From: Beroe forskalii
Lineage: Eukaryota > Ctenophora > Nuda > Beroida > Beroidae
Length of the DNA stretch: 64,000 nucleotides
Assembly (NCBI GenBank): GCA_011033025.1
Contig: WFMF01000227.1
Coordinates: 62,001 to 126,000, forward strand
Reading direction: 5' to 3'
The notes under the pieces are model-generated. The model ran no database searches. It was not told the DNA's origin and saw only the letters and a program-made list of their open reading frames with translations. A program made the translations under genes and the position numbers. Shown here one piece after another: positions 11,142-21,300 of this stretch (its first letter is position 1; the number at the start of each line of letters is the position of its first letter).

Positions 11142-11854
11142 GTTTCCAATAATCCAATAGTGTGCGGTTAATCAATTCACGCCATTCAGCTAAACTGTAA
11201 GCGAGAATTGAATTGGCTATGTTTAATCAATCCAAATTTATTACTATTGGAAATTGAAGGGGCAAATTATTTCATAAGTATCTATTGTATATAATATGCA
11301 ATTGCAGATCTATATGAAATCTGAAAATAAAACAAGGTTTTTCAACAAGATCAAACTTAAAATAAATTAAATAGGTAGGTATATTGAAATATGATTGTTG
11401 GAGCAAAATAATTTGAACGAAGAACTGCCACAAATAATAATAATAAGTTCAATTGTTTTTAAGTCAATCAAATTCATTGGAATTTAAGTGGCCTACAGGT
11501 TTCAGAATGATAAAAGATGGGTCAATAAGAACCGGGGCGATACTGAATTAAAGCTGAGGGACCAGCAAAAATGTAAGAACTTAGAAGAATAGTTACTATA
11601 CTTTTGATCAGTCCTCTGAATAGAATAAGCAATCGATCGTGTATTGGTAAAAAAGTATAGCCAGCAATATCAATTGAATACTTGAACAATACAATCAATT
11701 CCACGAATACTGTGTGGAAATTGGGGATAAAAGAGTCTCATCATCAAGGCCATTACCATCAAGGCATCTCTCGAACTGTCATGATGCCTTTATTAATAAA
11801 ATAATGACGTCATGACCTCACTGCTCAGAACACTATGACATCACCTCAATCCCA
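11142..11854. other. Gene-free intergenic stretch
   Basis: No supported gene. A 60-codon open frame at 11,522-11,704 has no motif. AT-rich sequence separates the doubtful Pex14-like exons from the 3' end of RBM8A. Confidence 0.4.
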
Positions 11855-13191
11855 TCACTCGGTATCAGGACTGGGACTGCGACCTCGTCTCCTTTCCTTC
11901 CTCTTGCCCCCTGCTCCGCCCTTCTTGTTGCCAGGCCTCACAAAGGCCCAGTCCACCTTGAGTTCCTGGCCCAGGAAGTCTTCTCCGTTCATTTGCTCCA
12001 CGGCAGCGCGGGCCTCTGAGGAATGATGAATTAATATTTGATATTATACGCCGCGCTCGAGAAATAGGCGGTTCAACGTCATCAACTCACTACATCATGA
12101 CGTGATAATGACGTCATCCTACCCGCCTATTTCTGTGCACGTAACACCTGAGCCGTGCGAGGGCGTTGTCACAAAATGAGAAGGTATTAATTGTCAGCGA
12201 GGGCTTCTGAGTAATGATCCAAGTGAGATACGAGAATTCTAAGATGTTTTCTCACAACATTCATACATCCATCTAGAGAGCTAGAACCATCAGCAATTAA
12301 AAAAGATATTTAGAAATATTGTGACAAAGTACTAAAGTTCTAAGTCAGACTTGCGCATCTTCATCACCTACTACTCTCAAGATTTAAAATTAACTTACTA
12401 ACCGTTATGTTGCTCATACTCAATACAGACGTATCCTTTGAGGTATCCCGTTCTTCTGTCGAGGTTGGCATGCAGGTTCTTGATTTCTCCGAACTCAGGT
12501 TTTTGAATCACACTTTACTAATAACCACAAAAAAGCTTCCTTTTTTCAGCAGCAAACATTGCTTGCTTCATTGAAATTTATTTTTACCTCCGGGGAAAAT
12601 AGGGGATCATTTATAGCAGATATACGACTGATTGATGTATACGGAAATAATACGGCTGTCATACGGTGCATGACTTACCGAACTCAGAGAATTTGTCGAA
12701 GATATCGTTCTCCGTCGCCTCGATGTGAACGTTGGTAACAAAGATGATCCATCCCTCTATAGACTTCTGAGGGGCACCCGGTCTGGAATCCCCTTCCAAC
12801 TCCTCAAAGTCACCCTTCAGGACGTCTGATTTAGCAAGACCTGCGAGACAGTGAAGTCTCAGTAGATGGTTGTTGTCCGAGGGAAATTTTTAATGAAATC
12901 TGATGACGGCTTAGATAATCACTGAAAATGAACACTCCCAAATTTGGAAGTGTTCATTTTCAGAACGTTTCCAAACATCTAAAAGTGGCTCTTGCCAGTG
13001 TGTCATCTATAAAACTATCAAAGTAAACAGCAGGAGTTACTAAAATACCAGAATGGCTAAAAACATGATCAAACTTGTTTAGCAAGACCTCTGCCTTTCC
13101 TCTTGGAAGCAGACTTCTTGAGTCTGTCAATGTCGTCGTCATCATCCATAGCCACATCTTCATTCTCTCGAGTTATCACGATATCAGCCAT
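11855..13191 (-). CDS. RBM8A: RNA-binding protein 8A (Y14/Tsunagi), exon junction complex core
   Basis: Core exon-junction-complex protein that pairs with MAGOH on spliced mRNA. Four minus-strand exons: 13,089-13,191 ([31 protein letters not shown]), 12,679-12,840, about 12,403-12,492 and 11,855-12,015. One RRM is complete: RNP2-like [39 protein letters not shown]1-like [12 protein letters not shown], and [20 protein letters not shown]. The protein ends in the Y14-type basic RS tail, [12 protein letters not shown] then stop. The exon 3/4 join (ACG|gttagt to cctcag|AGGCC) is canonical. Introns 1 and 2 are unusual: each is flanked by a direct copy of exon sequence, AGGTCTTGCTAAA (13 bp) for intron 1 and CTGAGTTCGG (10 bp) for intron 2, and neither has an ordinary boundary that keeps the conserved protein intact at both ends. 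Confidence 0.95.
12050..12138. mobile_element. Short MITE with AAATAGGCGG terminal repeats (copy 1)
   Basis: Lies in the last intron of RBM8A. It begins GAAATAGGCGGTTCAACGTC and ends with the complement, ACCCGCCTATTTC. Inside are CRE-like TGACGTCA and ATGACGTGAT palindromes. The same ends occur at about 39,168-39,248, so this is a repeated element rather than a chance palindrome. Confidence 0.55.
12922..12963. repeat. Near-perfect hairpin in RBM8A intron 1
   Basis: CTGAAAATGAACACT is followed after about 12 bases by its complement AGTGTTCATTTTCAG, giving a stem of about 18 bp with a very short loop. It sits within the intron between exons 1 and 2. No loop feature suggests a known RNA. Confidence 0.6.
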
Positions 13192-13984
13192 CCTCAAATT
13201 TGATTGATTCTGATTACAAAACAAGCACTATGGTGTAATGGTGTGAAGTTATGAAATCTCACTAATTATTATCTCAAGACGTTGTCAACATGCCAGTCGA
13301 TAGTATGAGTTCATAATTTCTCTGACTTAAAGCTTAGCAACTAAGCCTTTCGGTGCTTTCATAAGATTTCGGTGCTTTCATAAGATTTCAATTCATGCAG
13401 TTCACTACCTACTTTATGACATGAAAAGCTAGCTTTCGACAAATGATAATTCATTTCCGGCGAATAATCATTCATGATACCATTGATATTTAACAAAACT
13501 ACAAGTAAACAATAATGCTTTGTACAAGTAAATAGTTATCATTTAATAACAAATATTTGTAATCAAATTATAAAGTCACCATTTTTTGTCCAAATACAAT
13601 ATAGCAATTAGCACATAAATAATAATAATACCATCATAGTTATTGATAACAATATCGGCATAGTGTAGTTGATTATTAGGTACAGTAAATTTCATAAACT
13701 CTTTCAAATTACAAAATAAAATCAACCCTCATTTCATATCTATACTCTAACGCTCTATACTTTGGTACTGGCTGGGATTATATTACAATGGATTAAATTT
13801 CTTCAGAATCATGTGCATTTTGGTTTGAAGATAAGGTATATATGAGTACAAGAACTACAGCGCCTCATCTCATACCACTTTTTACTTTTCAGTGCACTTG
13901 CCACTTGGTACCTATACCTTGTTAATTCTTAGGAGATTCATTCAAAAGGAAAGTAAGTTGTTTGGGGTCTTTATATTACGGAAA
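13192..13984. other. Gene-free, AT-rich promoter-side region
   Basis: No coding signal. It separates the divergent RBM8A (minus) and the arm 1 SRCR receptor (plus) genes, so both promoters probably lie here. A short direct repeat, TTTCGGTGCTTTCATAAGA, occurs twice near 13,350-13,387. Confidence 0.4.
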
Positions 13985-14101
13985 AATCCCTAGAGAGGAA
14001 AAATATCCCTAAATGTCGTAGTGTCGTACCCCCATAATTTTGACCCCTGAGGATTACATCTGTCCCATATAATTATAAATTTCTCCCGTAAGGTAGGTTT
14101 C

Positions 14102-17100
14102 ATGTCGTCCCTCTTTCTCCTCGCTCTGCTCTGTCTCTTCACTCCGGGCTCCTCCTTTTGGAAGTTCTACATCGTAGACAAGGACGGGAACACCGGCGCC
14201 AACCCGGGGCTGCTGATCGCAGACAACGGACGCGTCCGTGGCACCGTGTGCGCAGTCACTGACGACGACTTCGCGATTGGGAAAGGGAGTGGCATTACGA
14301 TGTGTAGAGAAGCTGGTTACAATTATGTGTGGCAATGGTCGCGGGCGGGGAACAACACCTGGCCCATCCAGCACACCTTCCCCTTCGCCTTGTCACACAT
14401 GGACTGCGGGCGCGGAGGACAATCCTCCTTCCAGAGCTGCGAGTACTATCAGCCGCTGCCCGGGGACTGCACCCACGCAGACGACATCCTGCTCTCATGC
14501 GAGGTCGGCCCTCGCTGCCCCGCGGACCACTTCTACAACAACCAGCTGGAGGCGTGCGGGGCGTGCCCCCCTGGGGCCTCCTCGGGAGGTAACTACAGTG
14601 TGGCGTGCGAGTGCCAGGCCATGCACTATTGGAACTCCCACCTGCACACCTGCATGGCGTGCCCTGGCAACTCCACCTCGCAGCCTGGCGCCACGGCGTG
14701 TGTCTGTCCTCAGGGCCTCTACTGGGAGCTCGACTCAGGAATGTGTCTCAAGTGGTCCTTCACTCTGGTGGACCGGTATGGCAACCCAGGGATGCGGAGT
14801 GGGTTGCTTATTGCTGATAACGGACGAGCGCGGGGAACTGTGTGCAGTGATTATATCCAATATTACAACAATGAGACTGCCAGAGTGAACTGTCTGGACA
14901 TGGGATTTCCGGGCTTCAAGAGCTGGTCAAAATGGCAGAGTTGGGCCATCCAGGAACGCTTCCAGTCCCTGGTGAGCAGGTTCTACTGCACAGAAGCAGA
15001 CAAAACTTACGAGGATTGCCGTTTCAAGGTGGCCACCCCTCAAAGAAAATCCTCAGTATGCCCGGAATCGGCCGGAGACGTGTTCTTGGAGTGCAGCACA
15101 GGGGGGTGCCCTGCGAACACCTATTACACGCCCCAGGGGTGTGTGGCTTGCCCCGACCACGCCCCTTCCAAACCCAACTCCACCTACTGCTACTGCCCCG
15201 CCGCGCACTACTGGGCGGGGGACCGTTGCGCGCCGTGCCCTGCGGGCGCCACCTCGCAGTACGGCGCCCTGGCCTGCCAGTGCGCCACGGGGCGCGTGTG
15301 GGACGGTGCGGCAGGCTCCTGCACCCCCCTCACCTTCACTCTCGTGGACAAGACCGGTAAGGAGGGGGGCTCCTCAGGCCTGGTCCTGGCGAGGTATGGG
15401 GCCGCCCGGGGCAAGGTGTGTGGTTACAATACCCATGTCCCCACTAAAGTTAACGGAGAAGTTCTTTGCAGGTCCATGGGCTACCCTGGGTGCATTCGGC
15501 AAACAAATTATGACAACTGGGGTATACAAGGCAATTATACGAGCCTTATCGGCAGCCTGACTTGCAGGAAGGCGGCAGCTCGATAGCAGATTGCTCCTTC
15601 TTCACTGGCTCCAGTTACTTGTACGGGTGCGGGAATGACAACGATTTGTTCCTTCAGTGTGCCTCCTGCCCTGAGAACACATTTTATGACGAACACGGTT
15701 ACTATCACAAATGTGCTGACTGCCCTGGAAACACCACTTCAAAGCGCAACTCCCAGTTCTGCGAGTGTCCTGCGCAGCACTACTGGCACTTTGCCAGTGC
15801 GGGTTGCTTGAAATGCCCCTTCAACTCCACCTCAGGCCCTGGAGCCACTTCCTGCGAGTGCGGGAAGGGCTTCTACTGGGACGCCCTGTCTCGTTACTGT
15901 CTGAGGTACAGCTTCTCACTCGTGGACCAGGACTTGTCCCAGGACATGACGAGCGGCTTGCTGCTGACCACTAACGGCCAGGGCCAGGGCACAGTGTGTG
16001 ATGACCGGTACAGCGACGCCACTGCACGAGTCAACTGCCTGGACATGGGCTTCCCTGGCTTCCAGAGTTGGTGGTTTGGGAGGGAGAGTTGGAGTGTGCA
16101 GCACACCTTCCCCATCCTGCTGGACGAGTTCGTGTGTGCTGACAACGCCTCCTCCTACAGTGACTGCAGCTACTCCACCCTCCACGACTGCACGCACGAT
16201 GAGGACATATTCCTCGCCTGCGCCTCATGCCCCCACAACTCCTTCTACAGTAAGGAGCTGCAGAAGTGTGTGCCATGTCCCCTAGGAGCCTCCTCACGCC
16301 CCAACTCACTGCTGTGTGTCTGTCCTGCAGACACCTACTGGAACTCTGATGCTGGGGATTGTGTCTCCTGCCCTCCCAACTCCACCTCAACACAGGGTTC
16401 TGACGCCTGTGAGTGCTCTGAGGCAGGTTTCTACTGGGACTCAGAGCACCACCAGTGTCTGCAGTGGAAGTTCCGCTTGGTAGCAGAGGATGGAACCCCA
16501 GCAGAGAGCCAGGGCTTGCTAGTGGTGGATAACGGCTACGAGACGGGGCTACCTGTCTCATGTGATCTCAAAGATCAACCCTTCCTGAACTTTGCTCGGG
16601 CTAGCTGCTTGGAGCTGGGCTTCATCGGCCAGGACACCCAGGTATACCCGCACGACTGGGCCATCCAGGAGGAATACCCCGTAGTGATGTCCAACATGAG
16701 CTGCAGCAACTCAGCCAACTCCTTCGCAGACTGCTCCTACCTGCGGGGCCCCGCCCCCCACTGTCTGAACTCCCTGATGGGCGTGTACCTCTCCTGCGTG
16801 ACATGTCCCCCCAACACCACCTTCCACTTCGACAAATACTCCCAGTTCCGGGGGTGCGACCCCTGCCCCCAGGGCAGCACTTCCCCTGCAGACTCATTCT
16901 CTTGTCTGTGTAGTCCAGGCAGCACTTGGAACGCCACCGGCAAGACCTGCGACTACTGCCCTACCAACCACTACTCTGACAAGGACACAGTGAACTGTAC
17001 TCAGTGCCCCTCTGGTACTGTAGCCCCCATGGCTTCTGTGGCGTGCGGGACGTGTCCATTAGGCCACTCCTGGAGTAATTACACCTGTGTGCTGTGTCCC

Positions 17101-17379
17101 AGAGAGGAGTATGGTGACGGGGTGAAGTGCTCCCCCTGCCCTCCTGACCTCCTGGTGGAGAGTGGCAGGTGTGTGAGCAGCCTTCAGGAGCTACTCACCA
17201 TCACTGCTAGCCACATGAAGGCTAGCAAGGACACTATCACGATCCTGGCCATCGCCATAGCCACATTGGTGGTTGCTATTGTGTGTGTAGTGATATGCAC
17301 AAAGCGGAAGTTTACAGTCACCTTCACACCTAGGACTAGCAATAACGAGAATATTCAGCTTGTTCCTAACAGTTACTAA
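14102..17379 (+). CDS. Five-SRCR transmembrane receptor, arm 1 copy, one-base frame break near 15,567
   Basis: Two overlapping plus frames (14,102-15,586 and about 15,562-17,379) together encode about 1,090 residues. Order: signal peptide SSLFLLALLCLFTPGSSF; five SRCR domains starting FWKFYIVDKDG, KWSFTLVDRYG, LTFTLVDKTG, RYSFSLVDQD and QWKFRLVAEDG; after each, two cysteine modules of the ephrin-receptor-like/GCC2-GCC3 type (CxxCPxGxxS...CxCP); an extra run of such modules; one membrane helix (ILAIAIATLVVAIVCVVI); a basic 25-residue tail ending VPNSY. Many NxT/S sites fit an extracellular role. The frame break falls at TGCAGGAAGG, where the arm 2 copy has one more base. It may be a sequencing slip or a real lesion. 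SRCR receptors bind microbial or self ligands; the ligand here is unknown. The gene is intronless in this stretch. Confidence 0.8.
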
Positions 17380-17879
17380 ATGTGATCCATGAAGCACTGA
17401 TCAAGTACAGTGAATTTTTTTGATTTTACGTTTTTAATTTTAATCAATTCGGCAAGTATATAATTATCAAAACTTTCAATTTCATATTCTGAACGAATCA
17501 CAATTTGTTTTGTTGTCCTTTGTATGTATGTTTCTTGTTATCATCATTTATTGGGATATTTACTCTTATCTTAGTAGATTATTAGATCACAGTGATGATT
17601 TCTTTGTTTGTGTTCCTAACTGCTGTGATGTGTACTGATAAAATGGATCTAAATATAATCCCAAAAAGCTACAGTATACAGTTTGAGCGAATTTATCATA
17701 TTCAATGGAAACATTGTGAGCCTATATTAACTTTTTTTGAGATCATGGTATCAATAGTGAAAATATGTGAGGTTTTGGCATGCAATAAAAGAATAAAGTT
17801 GATGTTTTTTGTCCATTGTTATTGTGAAATATAACAACCAACGTCAGTTGGTTAATATTTATTTTTGAAACTTGTAAAC
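17380..17879. other. 3' flank of the arm 1 receptor gene
   Basis: No gene. The first 160 bases match the 3' flank of the arm 2 receptor (33,620-33,778) in reverse complement. ATAAA-type polyadenylation signals occur, for example near 17,785. An 80-codon open frame at 17,592-17,834 has no recognisable content. Confidence 0.5.
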
Positions 17880-18330
17880 CTTGGCACCAGCTCACTCTGA
17901 AACTAGCGCACTCCGGGCTCAGGCACCAGTGCACTCTGACGCCAGCGCAATCTGACAGTTGACACCAGCGCAACCAGTGCTTCATTTTGACACTACTTCA
18001 CCTTGATACCGTTTGCCTTGACACCAAGTCTCCCTGACATCATTCTACCTAGACACCAGTAAACCCTGACACCACTTCACCATGACAGCATTTCATCTTG
18101 ACACCAGTTCAACCTGACACTTCTTCACCTTGACACTGTCTTGACACCAGTGAACCCTGACACCACTTCACCTTGAAACTATTCCATCTTGACACCAGTT
18201 CAACCTGACAATACTTTACCTTGACACTGTCTTGACACCAGTGAACCCTGACACCACTTCACCTTGACAGCATTTCATCTTGACACCAGTTAACCTTGAC
18301 ACCAACCTACCTTGACACTAATCTAATTTA
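17880..18330. repeat. TGACACCAG minisatellite (family member 1)
   Basis: About 25 imperfect units of 16-17 bp around the core TTGACACCAGTTCAACC or TGACACCACTTCACC. The array ends just before gene A exon 1. A degraded reverse-complement copy is in arm 2 (about 33,040-33,420), and related arrays with the same GGTGTCA core lie at 38,235-38,690, 46,005-46,135, 54,014-54,482 and 60,640-60,790. Confidence 0.85.
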
Positions 18331-18359
18331 CCCTGCTCCACATTCAAACTACCCCAGGT

Positions 18360-21300
18360 ATGTTTGGGGAGTTGCCAGCCAGCACCTCGTCCCACAAGGA
18401 TCTCATCCCCCTCATTGAGAAGCTGATAGAGCTACTCAAGAACTCTGGGGGAATCCATAAATTCGTCCAGGTTAAATTATGTTAGACACGGAGGAAAAAT
18501 AAATTGATGAAAAATAAATTGAAATACAGGGTGTTTCATAAATAGTGTGACTATTTTGAAACTATACTGGAAATTCAATGAAAGATTTAGCATTGATTTC
18601 CAATCTTCTTGTTACGTCAATATGTTTTGAATTTATGCCCAAAAAGTTTCCAGATGTTTGCAATGACATATTTTTTCACAAATTGACCTTCTTGCTAGGG
18701 CATGGTTTCAGAAACTAGAAATTTCCGAATTTGATGCATGCCAAGAGATTTGCTGTTTTGCATACCTTTTAGACACTCTACTAAATTTTGTTGGTCCAAC
18801 CTAGGCTGTATGGTGTCTAAACTATCAAAAATACACATCTAAAGGTTTAAGGTAACACTCTGACTAACTTCACGATGAAAAACATTGATCTGCCGCTGCA
18901 GTATCGAGGTGCCGCACTGACTAGCCACAAACAAAAGAACACTTCATGCGTTTCTAAAGGCATTTTCTACTAAAATTGAGGATGCTAAAGGACAGTTTGC
19001 GAGTTCGAAGTGTAGAATAGTCCATACCATAAAGTATCAGTTTCGTATAGGTGAATCAGTAACTATAAAAACCTTTGTAAGTCCAGAGTCAGGTCCAGCT
19101 TATTCTGTTAACAGACTTTATTGGTGGCGACACTTTGCAACTTACTAGGCAGATAAATATTTTTCATCGTGAAGTTGGTTACAGTATCTCCTTAAACCTT
19201 TAGATGTGTATTTTTGATAGTTTAGACACCCTACAGCCTAAGTTGGACCAACAAAATTGAGTAGAGTGTCTAAAAGGTATGCAAAACAGCAAATCTCTTG
19301 GCATGCATCAAATTCGGAAATTTCTAGTTTCTGAAACCATGCCCTAGCAAGAAGGTCAATTTGTGAAAAATATGTCATTGCAAACATCTGGAAACTTTTT
19401 GGGCATAAATTCAAAACATATTGACGTAACAAGAAGATTGGAAATCAGTGCTAAATCTTTCATTGAATTTCCAGTACAGCTTCAAAATAGTCACATTTAA
19501 TATGAAACACCCTGTAAATGACTATTATAACCTTCAAGTTTGGAGAAATTTGGGGAAAACACCCTTGCGAGTTGTAGATTCGAGTGACAACACGGAGTGA
19601 AATTTTACAGTATGAATTTAATTATATTTTTGTTGTCATGAAATATTTAATTTTTTGACTCGCAGGTTTTGACTGGAGGAGGTTTATCTTTGCTACAAGA
19701 CATGCAGAGTGCAATGAAGCAGCCTGCCGTTATCAGACAGGGCTCTGATAGACCAAGCAAGATCCGACTCATTCTGCCAGGTAAGTCAGAAATTATCAGT
19801 CTCAGTTTCCTTAAATTCCGAAGTTTCATCATGAGATTTGATTTACGAGAATTCCTGTAGAATTCTTGTTAGATTTGGTCTCAAAAGCTTATATAATCTC
19901 CTCACAAGGCAAAATAAACTTCCATATTCATTATTCATGAACATATCTCGGAAGCCAGTCTCCCCTCGTTTGCGAATTGACAAAAATCAAAAGATTATGA
20001 AACTGTGCGCCAAAAATTCCTCCCTAATTCCTCTATACTCCAGGAGTCCTTGAAGACGAGGAGGTTGAGGATGAGAGCAGCAGGAAAGGTATCTTCTCTG
20101 ACTATCACTCCTTAATTCCTCCATGTATTTCAGGAGTCCTGGAGGAAGTTGAGGATGAGAGCAGCAGGAAAGGTATCTTCTCTGACTATCACTCCTTAAT
20201 TCCTCCATGTATTTCAGGAGTCCTTGAGGAGGAAGCTGATGAGAGCAGTAGGAAAGGTATCTTCTCTGACGATCCCAGTGAGGACAGGATCTCCCAGGCG
20301 CACTCCTCCGCAGGAGATCTAGTGGATCTGGTGTACCGGGATGGGAAGTTGTATGACAGTGAGGGGAATGTCGTCAATAACCTCTTCAAGGTCAGTCTTT
20401 CTATTGTACCGACTTTTCGCTAAGGCCCACAGAAAAATATATTTCAAGTTGGAAAGCACTTATTTTTTACTTGAATTATTTTCTTGTGTTTCAGCACGGG
20501 GACATAACATACGGAGACGATGGTAAGTTGTACGATAAGGACGGTAACTTGATCACCGAGCTCTTCCGACCGGACGGTACCTCGTATCCCATCAAGTACG
20601 CGAAGCAGAAGAAGAAGAAACCGTCCAGAGCTAAGGTCACCTGCAGCTAAATAGTAGTGCTGTTATGTGCTGATTTGTCCTCGAATTAGTTCCGACGGAG
20701 GCTACCTGATAAGTTCAACCTGGCACTCAGTATTTTTTTGAAAAAGCTGTTAGTGGGTATCTTCCATCCTCTTAACTAACCATCTTTCAGGTCACCTTCG
20801 CTGACTCGGACCCCAAGAAGCTGGCCATGCGCCAAATGCTGGAAAAGCACACCCTTGAAAATGTGGAGCTGGAAGATCAGCTGAACAGACGCAAGATAGA
20901 CCTTCTGAACAGGGTTATTGAGGATGCAGAGACCCAGAAGAAACAGGCTAAACAGGAGATCCAGGGGCAGTTGAAGGATGCTCTGAAGACAGCAGCTCCG
21001 ACGGATGATAAGAATGCCATCCTGCAGACATTCTCTGAGAAATTAGAGAAGAAGAATGATGAAATCGAGAGGGAGAAGAAGAAAGATATGAAGGATGTTA
21101 TGGATAAGCTGGCTGATGAGATTATGGAAAGGAAGACAACATTGAGGAAGAAGCAAATCAATGAGGTAACATTCATTTTATTTTGTTTATTTTCAGCCGT
21201 CATGGTTTCTGCAATCTTCTGCAATCGCCCCCTTATTTGAATCATGACCACATCCATTCCCATGATTTATTCAAAGATGTATTTGATATTTTCGATTCGG

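Larger units (their letters stand above)
13985..20300 (+). repeat. Arm 1 of a large inverted duplication
   Basis: This arm carries the SRCR receptor gene, its 3' flank, a TGACACCAG minisatellite and the first exons of gene A. Reverse-complement similarity to 32,108-37,195 is plain from the upstream leader (AGGATTACATCTGTCCCATA in both) through the receptor ORFs and the 3' flank. It continues, in degraded form, through gene A exons 1, 2 and the tandem exon 3. Arm 1 contains a 988-bp foldback element (18,527-19,514) that arm 2 lacks. Confidence 0.85.

Noticed and set aside
14238-16897. Many long alternative frames over the SRCR receptor (both strands), mirrored at 34,186-37,144
   Set aside because: GC-rich shadow frames with no domains. 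The SRCR frame alone has the signal peptide, cysteine pattern and membrane helix.
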